From: an uncultured Prevotellaceae bacterium
Lineage (GTDB): Bacteria > Bacteroidota > Bacteroidia > Bacteroidales > Muribaculaceae
NCBI GenBank assembly: GCA_900318535.1
Contig: ONKU01000028.1
Location: forward strand, 1 to 39,899
Length of the DNA stretch: 39,899 bases
Direction of reading: 5' to 3'
How positions within the stretch are numbered: position 1 is the first letter of the stretch; each line of letters starts with the position of its first letter. The notes below the pieces were generated by a model that worked only from the letters and a program-made list of their open reading frames with translations, was not told where the DNA came from and made no database searches. A program made the position numbers and the translations under genes. Below are positions 1 to 8,342 of this stretch, piece by piece.

Positions 1-70
1 GCCCCTCGACTTGCATGTGTTAAGCCTGTCGCTAGCGTTCATCCTGAGCCAGGATCAAACTCTTCGTTGT
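1..70 (-). rRNA. 16S ribosomal RNA, 5' end only
   Basis: The complement of bases 53-63 reads AGAGTTTGATC, the universal start of 16S rRNA, followed leftwards by CCTGGCTCAGGATGAACGC and the Bacteroidales-like string that ends near CATGCAAGTCGAGGGGC. Placing the mature 5' end seven bases before AGAGTTT, as in E. coli, puts it near base 70. The rest of the operon lies beyond the left edge, so this is a partial gene. The window probably begins at a contig edge caused by the rRNA repeat. Confidence 0.95.
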
Positions 71-317
71 TGTATTATCGTTTTTTCTATCTCTAGAATT
101 AATGAAAACGCAACACTCGACCTGAGTTCCAGTTTCTCTTCCCGGCCTCTTTCATCAGGGTGAATCTCGTATCTTACTGCCTGTTGTACATCGTTTTAAA
201 CGATTTGGAATCGACGGGAACAACTATTACATTGTCCCTTGTTCTCTTGTACTACTCGTTGCTGCAAACATGTCAAAGAGCTATCGTTTGACGCCACATC
301 AGTGGCGAAAAGCGGTG
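71..317 (-). other. 16S rRNA leader region
   Basis: No ORF of gene quality lies here. It would be transcribed from the promoter at 318-348 as the precursor leader of the rRNA operon. A short inverted repeat (ATCGTTT / AAACGAT, 190-204) could help form a processing stem, but its partner and any antitermination boxes were not identified. Confidence 0.6.
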
Positions 318-348
318 CAAAGGTACTGCCATTTTTGAAACTGACAAA
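318..348 (-). promoter_or_regulatory. rRNA operon promoter (-33/-7, Bacteroidetes type)
   Basis: On the minus strand the sequence reads TTTG, 19 bp, TACCTTTG, matching the Bacteroidetes sigma consensus at both boxes and in spacing (-7 box 318-325, -33 box 345-348). It lies about 250 bp upstream of the 16S 5' end. The AT-rich stretch from 349 to 400 with A/T runs could act as an UP-like element. Transcription should start near 311. Confidence 0.8.
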
Positions 349-396
349 TTTTTTCGCAACTTTTTTTCGTCGAAATTATTGACAATTCTGCAAAAA

Positions 397-435
397 TTTA
401 CCCCAACAAACTGATTGACAGTTCATTGGGGTAAA
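397..435 (-). terminator. Rho-independent terminator after the DUF1460 gene
   Basis: A perfect 10-bp inverted repeat (TTTACCCCAA 397-406, TTGGGGTAAA 426-435) with a 19-nt loop lies 43 bp past the stop of the minus-strand gene ending at 478. On the minus strand it is followed by TTTTTG. It would separate that gene from the rRNA promoter just downstream. Confidence 0.75.
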
Positions 436-477
436 TAAAAAATTTTTCGTTTTTACTAAAAATAATAGGTACTATTT

Positions 478-1362
478 TTAGGGCATCATTCTGAAGACGC
501 GGATGCCGATGTTTGTCTTAGAACGCTCCAGGTATTTGAACAGGGGTTTGCCCTCGAGCATCACCTTGCCGCCCGACATCGAAGCGTCGAGCAGATAGGG
601 GTCGCCCTTGTCGTCGACAATGATGATGCCGTTGTGGGATACATCCAGGCCCTCGGTCTTGGTAACCAAGGAGACGAAGTCACCTGAGCGCAACGCGGCC
701 TTCACCGCCTTGTCGTTGAGCCACGAACGCTTCACGTAGGGGAAACGATGGCGGCGCAGCTCGTAGCGGCGGATCTTCTCCACCATGACGCTATCGTTCT
801 TGAGCTGGCGGTAACTGTCGGTGTGGTGGGTCATGTAGTCGATGTTCTTGATCATGTAATCGACATGAGGCAGGTCGGGGGTAACCTCGACGAGGTTGCC
901 GCGGATATGGTTATCGATAATCCATTCGCTGATGTAGTGGATCCTGCTAGAATAGTCCCCCATCTCGCCGCCACGGTAACGGACGTTCTCGATGTTTGCG
1001 GCAAAGTCGCGCCAGGAATAACGCCGGTTGAGGGTGGCACGCGTGAGCGAATAGAGCGTCTCGATAAAGGTGAGGCAATCCAGCTCGTGGATGTTGATGG
1101 TGAGCATTTCCTTGTCGCCCTCGAGGGTGTGGGCGACGTAGGGCGTGCCCAGCAGCTGGCGGGCATAGAATTCGATGAGGGCATTGGCATCACTGAGGCC
1201 GCTCTCGTAGCCCTTCATCAACAACTGGTTGATGAGGACCGTATCACCATCGCAATGGAAGCGCATCTGTGCCATGGTGGCGGCATGAGCCACCTGCTGT
1301 GAGGATTGCTTGGGAGCACAGGCCACCAAAAGGGTAAGCATCAAAAAAATAAGTTTCTTCAT
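478..1362 (-). CDS. DUF1460 (amidase-like, NlpC/P60-fold) lipoprotein
   Basis: A 294-aa exported protein of the DUF1460 family (PF07313), a papain-like cysteine hydrolase fold whose members have been linked to cell-wall or muropeptide amide cleavage. The start at MKKLIFLML is preferred over the upstream frame opening because it gives a signal peptide with a lipobox (LLVAC, Cys15), so the product should be a lipoprotein. The candidate nucleophile is the Cys of ELDCLTF and the candidate general base is the His of VSHNGIII, followed by a DDKGDPYLLDAS stretch. It is a single-gene unit with its own -7 box and terminator. The family call is firm; the actual substrate is not known. Confidence 0.85.
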   Translation of the reverse strand: MKKLIFLMLTLLVACAPKQSSQQVAHAATMAQMRFHCDGDTVLINQLLMKGYESGLSDANALIEFYARQLLGTPYVAHTLEGDKEMLTINIHELDCLTFIETLYSLTRATLNRRYSWRDFAANIENVRYRGGEMGDYSSRIHYISEWIIDNHIRGNLVEVTPDLPHVDYMIKNIDYMTHHTDSYRQLKNDSVMVEKIRRYELRRHRFPYVKRSWLNDKAVKAALRSGDFVSLVTKTEGLDVSHNGIIIVDDKGDPYLLDASMSGGKVMLEGKPLFKYLERSKTNIGIRVFRMMP

Positions 1363-1390
1363 CATTTGCTCTTTTTGTTGTTTTAGGGCA

Positions 1391-1398
1391 CAAAAATA
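1391..1398 (-). promoter_or_regulatory. -7 box of the DUF1460 gene
   Basis: The minus strand reads TATTTTTG, matching TAnnTTTG, 28 bp upstream of the chosen ATG. No TTTG-like -33 box is seen at 19-20 bp spacing. Confidence 0.5.
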
Positions 1399-1483
1399 CA
1401 AAAAATCTCAATCTATCGGACATCGGGAGGCAATTTTCAGCCACATCCTGCACATTATAATAAAATAAAGTAATCTGTTGACG

Positions 1484-1516
1484 AAAAAAGGCAGGCCGCC
1501 CAAAACGGGTGGCCTG
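1484..1516 (-). terminator. Terminator of the amylase gene
   Basis: Minus-strand stem CAGGCCACCC / GGGCGGCCTG (one mismatch) with a TTTT-centred loop, followed by CTTTTTTC. It lies about 30 bp after the amylase stop codon, a classic intrinsic terminator. Confidence 0.85.
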
Positions 1517-1547
1517 TCTTGATATCAGGGTCTGACAAAGGGCAGAC

Positions 1548-4500
1548 TCAGTTCGCACTCAGCAAGATGTCAATCAATGCGGTGACGTCGGCAATGTTGA
1601 TTATGCTAGAGCAGTCAACGTCGGCATTCAATTCATTGAACGGCTGAGGATTAGCGCCAAGCAAGTAGTCAATCAGGCAAGTGACGTCAGCAATGTTGAC
1701 AAAGCCGTCATCATTTACATCACCCAGGCGAACCGGTGTCGACGTCTCGGTCACGTTGATCAGGTAGAGCTCCCTCCTGTCGCTTACCGGTGAATGCTCA
1801 GCGTCATCAGGCGTCAGGCCCATGCCGAACTGTTGACGGAGCTCAAATGCCCTGACGATACCCGTCAACTCGTAGCCATAATTCACCCGTATTGAACTAC
1901 CGGGATTGTAGGAGCCCATGTCCTCCCAATAGCCTTTCTTGACCGTTGCCAAGAAAGCGCCAGACAGGTTCTCGGGGTTGACATCATTTTCACTCTTGGG
2001 AATCACCATCACAAAGGTGGTGTCGTTGAGCTGCTCTCGGCAGACTGCGTTGCAGACGTCCACAAACTCCTGCGCCTTGGGCTCTATCAAGAAATAATCG
2101 GTCTGATAAACGAAGTTAGCGGGCGTGTAAGTGTTGGGCGTGTAGGATTCTCCTGTCGTTGCGATGGGATTGACACGCAGCTCGATGGTGGGATTCAGGC
2201 GGTCGATGAGCGTACCGACCACGGTCTGTCCCAGCAACAGGTCTCGCAGACCCGGCTCCGTATCATCGACGGGTACAGCCTCCTTGAGGATGAGTTGGGC
2301 CCAATTGCTTTGGTCAACATCTTCGCTAGCGGGAGTATATTCGGGCACAGGCAATGACTGCGTATTGTAGCTGGGATTAATGGCATCGCCATTATCATCC
2401 TTTGCCCACAGCCACTTGCCCTGGTCGTTGAGCCAAACACCAGTCAAGTCGTTGGCAATCACATACTCCTTGCCCACTTCGCCATTCCTGACGATGTCGG
2501 CAAGCGTCATCACGTTGTTGTTGACTACGCCCACCAGTCCACTGGTGTTGTAATATCCGCCGTTGACAAAGGCGAAGTCCGTTGTCTGCGTCCACTGATT
2601 GCCGTTATCACTGAAGATCACCTTGTTCGGTGCATCAGTGAGGTCGCCATTGTAAACCCATCGGTAAATGAGGTTGCCGTTAGGCGCAACGCCGACGGGG
2701 GTTGCAAGCACTTCGCCGGGCCAGCTGCTGCCGGTATAGATCGACGTCTGGTTGGTCACCCATGCACAGGGTTCGGCATAGTGGGCATCGTTCTCGAAAT
2801 AGCAGTAGAACACATCATCACCCATACCTGTAGCACATGAGGGCAAAACCGCCGGCTCCTCAACGGGAACGCTACTGTAGCCCGTATTGCCGTCATAGTT
2901 GAAGTAGTGGTCGCCCGGAGTAAGACCCGTGATGTTCTCGGTCTGAGCGCCGTTTCCGTTATGGAAGATGACGTTGAGCGACGCGGCCTCCTGTGAGTAA
3001 CAGTACCAGCCCTGCTCGTTCTTTTCGGTCAACAGCGTGCCAGGCCAGGCCACGGGTGCGACATCCTGGCCGTCGATCACCTCCCAAGCGTAGATGTAGG
3101 GATCATTGTCGGCCTTGACGTAGATGTTCACCTTATTGTCACTGCCACCGCCAGTGCCGCTGACGAAATAGGTGCGGGCCACCTGATTGATGACGGTGCC
3201 GTTATGGAGCACACCGGCCCTGAGCACATGGCTGCCTTCGGTATCAAACGCCACTGAGCCCTCATAGGTAATCTGAGTGCCGTTGGTCGCCGAGGGTTCG
3301 CTGCCGTCGGTGGTATAGACAATCACCGCATTGCTGTTGCTGGCCGTGAGGCGCGGCGCGATCGAGTGGTCATATTCGCCACTGGCCAGATCGATGGAAA
3401 CGATGGGATTGTGCAGCGCACGGGTATAGGTTGCCGTCACGTCATGGGCCACACCGTCGGTGATACTGAAGAACACGTCACTGGTGACACCCATGATGTC
3501 GGCCGTCTTGGACGCATCATTGCCATAGCTCAAAACCAGATTGATTCGGCTGGCGTCGATCATGGCATGCAGCCAGGTGACACCGCCGATGATGACACGG
3601 TTATCGTAGCTGTACTGCCAGCCGGGGAAGCTGCCCGTCAGACTATTGTTGCTGTCATCAAAGGCATAAATCCACGGCAGGTTGCCGCCGTCATACTTCA
3701 CATAAACCATGATGTGGTCACTGCTGGCGCTGCCGTCCATCACATACTCACGGGTCACGATGCTGTTGTCGCGCACCTCTCCATTGGCCAGCACGCCCAC
3801 CTTGAGCGTTGTCGTGTGGTCAAACGACAGATTGATGCCCGCGGTATCGGTAATCTGTTTGCTGTAGACGTTGGGTTGACGCCCGTCAGTCGTATAGACC
3901 AGCACAGTGCCCTCGGTCGAAGGCTTCACGTTCACGGTGACAGGCGCATTATAGTTGCCGCTGGTCTTGTCGATGACAGGATAGCCATAGACCAGGTTCT
4001 GCTTGACGTTGCTGTCCACCTTGCCCGCCAATGAAGCGGTGATGCTCAGGCGGCAAGTGCCCTGGGTGTTACACCACACCTCGGCAAAGCCGTCGGGGAT
4101 GCCGGCGCCAACGGCCTCATCGCCCAGCTGCAGGTACAGTTCGCCCTTCTCGCCGGTAACGCGCCACGAGATACCGTAATCGCCTGTCATGATGGGATCC
4201 CAGGCGGTGCTCTGGTTGGTGATGCCGGCAGTGCGGCGGGCCTTGACAAAGCGCACAATCAGGTCATGCCACTCGGGGTGCATGAAGTGGGGATAGAACA
4301 GGCACGGCGTGCCCGGCATGGCCAGAATGAAGCAGTTGGCCTCGACAATCTGGTTGTTGACGCGATGCATGTAGTTGCTGTTGCTGGCATCGGTGGGCAG
4401 GTCCTTGAACGTGTCGTGGTTGTCGATGAAGGTCACGGCATAGCGCTTGAAGCGGTAGTCCCAGATGAGACCGTCGTTCTTCAGTGCACGGAAGCTATGT

Positions 4501-5594
4501 CCGCTCAGGTCACTGAACGCCTGCCTGATTTGCTCCTGCAAGGGGAAGTCAAACGCTGCGCTCTGGAAGCCGCCCTCGTCATAGACACCCTTGATCCACT
4601 CCTTGATGTCGCCCGATGTGCCCCAGAACTCGCCCACCGAGAAAGTGGGCCTTACCATGGCGTTGTAGTAAGCGAAATGCTTGGGCTCGAAACCACGGGC
4701 GTAGTCATAGCGGAAGCCGATGTAACCCAGTTCATCCTTGAGGTAGCGCAGATAAGTGAGCTCTTTCTGCTGTGTGACGGGGCTGTGGTGGTCAATGTCA
4801 CGAGCCCAGGGGCCCTTGCCGGCATCGCCGCCGCAGTCTGAGTTTCCGCTGCCCATGCCACACTCATCATCCCAGCAGATGTCCCTGCACTTGCCGTCCC
4901 AGTCCCAGTCCCACTGGATACTGTAGGTCTTGCCCGTTGTGGGTCCGACAACGTCAACCTCATCCACGAAGTCGTAGGCGTATTTTACATTATCGTCCCA
5001 TGTGCTCAAGCCACCCTTGTGGTTGGCCACCACATCCTCCATGGCACCTGTTCCGGCGGCCTTGTAGGCACTGATGAGGTTAATCAGCTCGGATTCGGTA
5101 CCGAAATAGCTTTTAGGATTCCATGTCCTGCCATTGACCTCATAGGTCTGGCCACGGCCGTGGTCCAGGTAGAACACGGGCACAAATCCCATGCAGTCGG
5201 GGTTGTTGATAATGTCACCGTAATGGGTGCATACCCACGAGCCGTTGTGGCCGGCACGCCAGGCCTCTCCCTCGGTAACAAACACGCTCTGGTCGGAACA
5301 TACCGTAGCACCGCTCTGCGGGAGCCACAGCAAGTCGATGTAGGGGGCAATGTTGTCCTTCTGGTTCAACAATTCGGCCCAGGTGGTCACGGGGAGATAC
5401 CACTCATCGTTTTCACCCCATCCGGCGCCATACATCGTGGCCATCGTCTGGTTAGGCTGATCGCCAGCAGGTCGGAAACTGTCCCAGAAGAAGCCCTGCA
5501 GCACAACGCCTCCATAGTTTGACGGCCATCCTTGAGCCATCATGCCCAGCGGCGCCATCAGCGCCACCATGAAAACAAGTAAAAACTTTTTCAT
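1548..5594 (-). CDS. Secreted modular alpha-amylase (GH13) with starch-binding modules and dockerin-type tail
   Basis: A 1348-aa extracellular alpha-amylase. A signal peptide (about 1-21, ending AQG) precedes a GH13 barrel at about 22-480. Its conserved regions are visible: DVVANH (region I), FRYDYARG with the nucleophile Asp near 297, VGEFWG with the acid/base Glu near 321, and FIDNHDT with the third Asp near 393. Two chitobiase/hexosaminidase C-terminal-like modules (YTTDGRQP near 570, YTTDGSEP near 760) alternate with modules resembling starch-binding CBM26 (near 625-720, 815-900 and 920-1015). Residues about 1020-1275 are unassigned. The C-terminus (about 1290-1348) has two dockerin-like halves, DVNDDGFVNIADVT and DVDCSSIINIADVT. 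No SusC/D genes are adjacent, so it is not in an obvious starch locus. The role of dockerin-like tails in Bacteroidales is unclear, since cellulosomes are not known there. Confidence 0.93.
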   Translation of the reverse strand: MKKFLLVFMVALMAPLGMMAQGWPSNYGGVVLQGFFWDSFRPAGDQPNQTMATMYGAGWGENDEWYLPVTTWAELLNQKDNIAPYIDLLWLPQSGATVCSDQSVFVTEGEAWRAGHNGSWVCTHYGDIINNPDCMGFVPVFYLDHGRGQTYEVNGRTWNPKSYFGTESELINLISAYKAAGTGAMEDVVANHKGGLSTWDDNVKYAYDFVDEVDVVGPTTGKTYSIQWDWDWDGKCRDICWDDECGMGSGNSDCGGDAGKGPWARDIDHHSPVTQQKELTYLRYLKDELGYIGFRYDYARGFEPKHFAYYNAMVRPTFSVGEFWGTSGDIKEWIKGVYDEGGFQSAAFDFPLQEQIRQAFSDLSGHSFRALKNDGLIWDYRFKRYAVTFIDNHDTFKDLPTDASNSNYMHRVNNQIVEANCFILAMPGTPCLFYPHFMHPEWHDLIVRFVKARRTAGITNQSTAWDPIMTGDYGISWRVTGEKGELYLQLGDEAVGAGIPDGFAEVWCNTQGTCRLSITASLAGKVDSNVKQNLVYGYPVIDKTSGNYNAPVTVNVKPSTEGTVLVYTTDGRQPNVYSKQITDTAGINLSFDHTTTLKVGVLANGEVRDNSIVTREYVMDGSASSDHIMVYVKYDGGNLPWIYAFDDSNNSLTGSFPGWQYSYDNRVIIGGVTWLHAMIDASRINLVLSYGNDASKTADIMGVTSDVFFSITDGVAHDVTATYTRALHNPIVSIDLASGEYDHSIAPRLTASNSNAVIVYTTDGSEPSATNGTQITYEGSVAFDTEGSHVLRAGVLHNGTVINQVARTYFVSGTGGGSDNKVNIYVKADNDPYIYAWEVIDGQDVAPVAWPGTLLTEKNEQGWYCYSQEAASLNVIFHNGNGAQTENITGLTPGDHYFNYDGNTGYSSVPVEEPAVLPSCATGMGDDVFYCYFENDAHYAEPCAWVTNQTSIYTGSSWPGEVLATPVGVAPNGNLIYRWVYNGDLTDAPNKVIFSDNGNQWTQTTDFAFVNGGYYNTSGLVGVVNNNVMTLADIVRNGEVGKEYVIANDLTGVWLNDQGKWLWAKDDNGDAINPSYNTQSLPVPEYTPASEDVDQSNWAQLILKEAVPVDDTEPGLRDLLLGQTVVGTLIDRLNPTIELRVNPIATTGESYTPNTYTPANFVYQTDYFLIEPKAQEFVDVCNAVCREQLNDTTFVMVIPKSENDVNPENLSGAFLATVKKGYWEDMGSYNPGSSIRVNYGYELTGIVRAFELRQQFGMGLTPDDAEHSPVSDRRELYLINVTETSTPVRLGDVNDDGFVNIADVTCLIDYLLGANPQPFNELNADVDCSSIINIADVTALIDILLSAN

Positions 5595-5639
5595 AAGCCT
5601 TGAATTCTTAAGTTAATTCATCATTTTGTTTTACAACGG

Positions 5640-5647
5640 CAAAGATA
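5640..5647 (-). promoter_or_regulatory. -7 box of the amylase gene
   Basis: The minus strand reads TATCTTTG, matching TAnnTTTG, about 45 bp upstream of the amylase ATG in an AT-rich divergent intergenic region (5595-5772). No clear -33 box. Confidence 0.6.
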
Positions 5648-5772
5648 AAAGAATTATCTGACTATTTATCATATTCTGAAGGTGATTTTCGAAAATCTAT
5701 CAACAATAACCAAATTAAACCAATCTTTTTACGGCATGTCTAAAAAAATGTGTAATTTAGCACGTTGAAAAG

Positions 5773-6399
5773 ATGAACAAGAAACGCTTTTTCATAGCTG
5801 TGGCCGCGGCGTTGCTGACGGCATGCAGCCTGTGGGCCAAGGATGACGAGATCATCGTCACCCGCCAGTTGACCATGTCGCAGCGCAACAGTCTGCCCGA
5901 AAAGACCATCACAGTGGAGGTGAAGCACCTGGCCTTCAACAAGAAAGCCGATGCAGGCCTCATCGATGCCATCACCCAAGTGATGGACACCATCGCCAGC
6001 GAGGACTACCTGAACCGCACCTTCGTGATGATGCTGGAACCCAAGAGCGACGGCACGATAGCCATTGCCGCCCGCAACGACGACATCGTGACGCGCGGCA
6101 GCAAGGACCCGGCCATCTACTACGGCAAGCTGGAGCACAGCCGCTACCACTTCGTCGTGCTCACGGGCAAGGACAACCTGGGGCTGCTGGAACAGACGTT
6201 CAAGCGGCAGGGCAAGGTGAAATTTGTGCAGGAGTTCGAGTTTGTGGACTTCCCCACCCCTCGCTATCCCACCAACGTCATCGGGGAGTGGTCGCCCGGC
6301 AACGGGTTCAAGTGGATGACGGTCATCATCAACGAGGACCCCAATGCCGACCGAGACTCGTTTGACCTCCCCGCGAGAGTCCAAGATTTCAACCAATAA
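5773..6399 (+). CDS. Exported protein of unknown function
   Basis: A 208-aa protein I do not recognise. The N-terminus is a signal peptide. LLTAC at about 14-18 resembles a lipobox, but a signal peptidase I site after LWA is also possible, so lipoprotein status is uncertain. The mature part is a mixed alpha/beta sequence without repeats or membrane segments. It is the first gene of a plus-strand run: the kinase-like gene follows after 11 bp. A weak -7-like TAATTTAG (5753-5760) lies 12 bp before the ATG, implying a very short leader if real. Confidence 0.75.
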   Translation: MNKKRFFIAVAAALLTACSLWAKDDEIIVTRQLTMSQRNSLPEKTITVEVKHLAFNKKADAGLIDAITQVMDTIASEDYLNRTFVMMLEPKSDGTIAIAARNDDIVTRGSKDPAIYYGKLEHSRYHFVVLTGKDNLGLLEQTFKRQGKVKFVQEFEFVDFPTPRYPTNVIGEWSPGNGFKWMTVIINEDPNADRDSFDLPARVQDFNQ

Positions 6400-6410
6400 A
6401 CTATATAACG

Positions 6411-7052
6411 ATGAACCAAGACCTTAAAAACAACCGGAATTATGTGATTGCCATCGGACGCCAGTTTGGCAGCGGTGGCCGCGAGGTGGGTCAGCGTGTG
6501 GCCCAACTGCTTGATATCGACTACTTTGACAAACAACTGCTGCTCGAGGCATCCAAGGCCAGTGGCATCAATGCCGAGATGTTTGAGGCCGCCGACGAGC
6601 GCACGCCCAAGTTCTTCCCCAGCCTGTGGCCGCTGAACCTGGCCATGGCGGGCTCGACCTTCATGGGCGACGTGACGATGACCGACGACAGCATCTACAA
6701 AGCACAGTGCCAAGTGATGAAAGACCTGGTGGACCGCAAGTCGTGCGTCATCGTGGGCCGAACGGCCGACTATGTGCTGCGCGACCACTGCCCCGTCATC
6801 AGCGTGTTCCTGCACGCCCCCATCGACGACCGCGTCAGGCGCATCATGGAGCGCGGCGACTGTGACACCCGCGAGGCCGCCGAGAAACGTGCCGACAAGG
6901 CCAACAAACTGCGCGCCGAGTACTACAACTTCTACACCGACAAGCTGTGGGGCCACGCCGAGAGCTACGACCTGTGCCTGGACTCCAGCCTGCTGGGCGT
7001 CGAGGGAACCGCACAACTCATCGTCGACTACGTCAAGCGCCGCCTGGAATAA
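6411..7052 (+). CDS. Cytidylate kinase-like family protein
   Basis: A 213-aa cytosolic P-loop protein of the Cytidylate_kin2 type (PF13189). The nucleotide-binding loop is GRQFGSGGREV near residues 17-27, followed by the family's YFDKQLL segment. A second conserved stretch is VIVGRTADYVL near 105. The lid/Arg-rich part RVRRIMERGD is near 138. The family is related to CMP kinase, but its members lie outside the canonical Cmk group and their true substrate is generally unproven. It sits between a small exported protein and a TPR protein, probably in one transcript. Confidence 0.88.
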   Translation: MNQDLKNNRNYVIAIGRQFGSGGREVGQRVAQLLDIDYFDKQLLLEASKASGINAEMFEAADERTPKFFPSLWPLNLAMAGSTFMGDVTMTDDSIYKAQCQVMKDLVDRKSCVIVGRTADYVLRDHCPVISVFLHAPIDDRVRRIMERGDCDTREAAEKRADKANKLRAEYYNFYTDKLWGHAESYDLCLDSSLLGVEGTAQLIVDYVKRRLE

Positions 7053-7096
7053 AACGACAATGCTCTTTTCATAATAGGAAAACAATAAATCTTAAT

Positions 7097-8215
7097 ATGA
7101 AAAAGACATTCTTAGTTTTTTTAGTCGCTGCCATGGCTTTATTCTCGGCCCATGCACAGACAAGAGCAGACTTGAGCGAAGCAGCTATTAACGGCCTGGA
7201 CGAGGCTTACATGCTGTCCAATACAGGAAAGACCGAGGCCGCAATGAAAATCCTGAACAAGCTGGACAAGGAGAGCCCCAACAATTACAGCGTGCTTTGG
7301 GGAATAGGCTTTGCCTACCAAATGTCTGGGGAATACAACAAGGCCCTTGAAATATGCAAACGGATGGAAAACCATCCGGCTGCCTCCTATCACGCCTATC
7401 AACTCGAGGGAAACACCATGCAAAGAATGGGAAAGGAGGAAGAAGCCATCAAAGCTTATAACCGTGGCCTTGAGCGTTTCCCCAATAGTGCCGTGCTCTA
7501 TATTGAACAAGGAAAGATAGCAGATGGGAAACAGGACTACGACAAAGCTTGCGAGCTGTATGAAAAAGCCATCGAAGCTGAGCCGAGTGAGCCGTGGTCC
7601 TACTGGTTCCTGGCAGTTCTTTATGCCGATACAACCGAGCCCGCCTGGTCCATTATGTATGGCGAGGCGGGTCGCCTACTGACCATGAACAAAGATGAAT
7701 ACACTGAAGACACTAAACAACTGAGTGAATTATTGAATTATGTCTATCATGACAACATCGGCATCCCTGTCGAGGAGCCTTATCCCGTATGGATCCCCAG
7801 CTATTGGGACCAAACCGACGACTCTACCGGCACAACGCAAGAGCGCTTGCCGTTTCCTGTGGCATTCAATCAGGAAATGGCAAAAGCGTTGATACCCGAA
7901 ACCGAGGTAACGCTTCAATCAATCATTGATGTGCGTGGACGCTTCATCGATTCGTTTTTTGAACGTTTCACCGATAACTATGACGTGCCCATTTTTGACT
8001 ACCAACGCCTGGTGCGGCAAAGCGGTCATTGGCAGGCCTATAATATGATGTTGTTCGGGTTGGCAGACCAAGATGGCCAAAACCACTGGTATGAGACCGA
8101 TCCAACCGCCCGAGAGCAGATGGAAGCGTTTACCCAATGGTATGAAGAGCATCCATTCACCTCGACAGCCGAGAGACCTACCCTGGCCTCCAAAGTGTAC
8201 CGCCAACAACCTTAG
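7097..8215 (+). CDS. Exported tetratricopeptide-repeat protein
   Basis: A 373-aa protein. The start at 7097 is chosen because MKKTFLVFLVAAMALF...AHAQ is a clear signal peptide; the frame is open further upstream but that part is out-of-frame translation of the previous gene. Residues about 25-200 hold four or five TPR-like helices pairs (for example YSVLWGIGFAYQMSGEYNKAL and AVLYIEQGKIADGKQDYDKA regions). The C-terminal half (about 210-373) is an unassigned, aromatic-rich region. It probably acts in the periplasm in a protein-binding role. It lies 44 bp after the kinase-like gene, likely co-transcribed. Codon use is a little less GC-biased than in its neighbours. Confidence 0.85.
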   Translation: MKKTFLVFLVAAMALFSAHAQTRADLSEAAINGLDEAYMLSNTGKTEAAMKILNKLDKESPNNYSVLWGIGFAYQMSGEYNKALEICKRMENHPAASYHAYQLEGNTMQRMGKEEEAIKAYNRGLERFPNSAVLYIEQGKIADGKQDYDKACELYEKAIEAEPSEPWSYWFLAVLYADTTEPAWSIMYGEAGRLLTMNKDEYTEDTKQLSELLNYVYHDNIGIPVEEPYPVWIPSYWDQTDDSTGTTQERLPFPVAFNQEMAKALIPETEVTLQSIIDVRGRFIDSFFERFTDNYDVPIFDYQRLVRQSGHWQAYNMMLFGLADQDGQNHWYETDPTAREQMEAFTQWYEEHPFTSTAERPTLASKVYRQQP

Positions 8216-8277
8216 CATCCCTACAAATCAAGAGAATTGTTTATGGGCGAGTTTTCACATCTTTTAGGATGAAAAGG

Positions 8278-8308
8278 TTGTGGGGGTGGAAGATTGTGTG
8301 TATCTTTG
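8278..8308 (+). promoter_or_regulatory. Promoter of the kinase-CYTH gene
   Basis: TTG at 8278-8280, a 20-bp spacer, then TATCTTTG at 8301-8308, matching the Bacteroidetes -33/-7 pattern with the spacer one base long. It lies 34 bp before the chosen ATG at 8343 and excludes the longer frame that opens at 8280. Confidence 0.65.
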
Positions 8309-8342
8309 GCTTTCTTTTTGTGAAGTAAATCCGAACGAGAGA

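Noticed and set aside
3366-4034. Antisense frames within the amylase gene
   Set aside because: They overlap a gene with clear catalytic motifs and show only low-complexity His/Val/Ala sequence.
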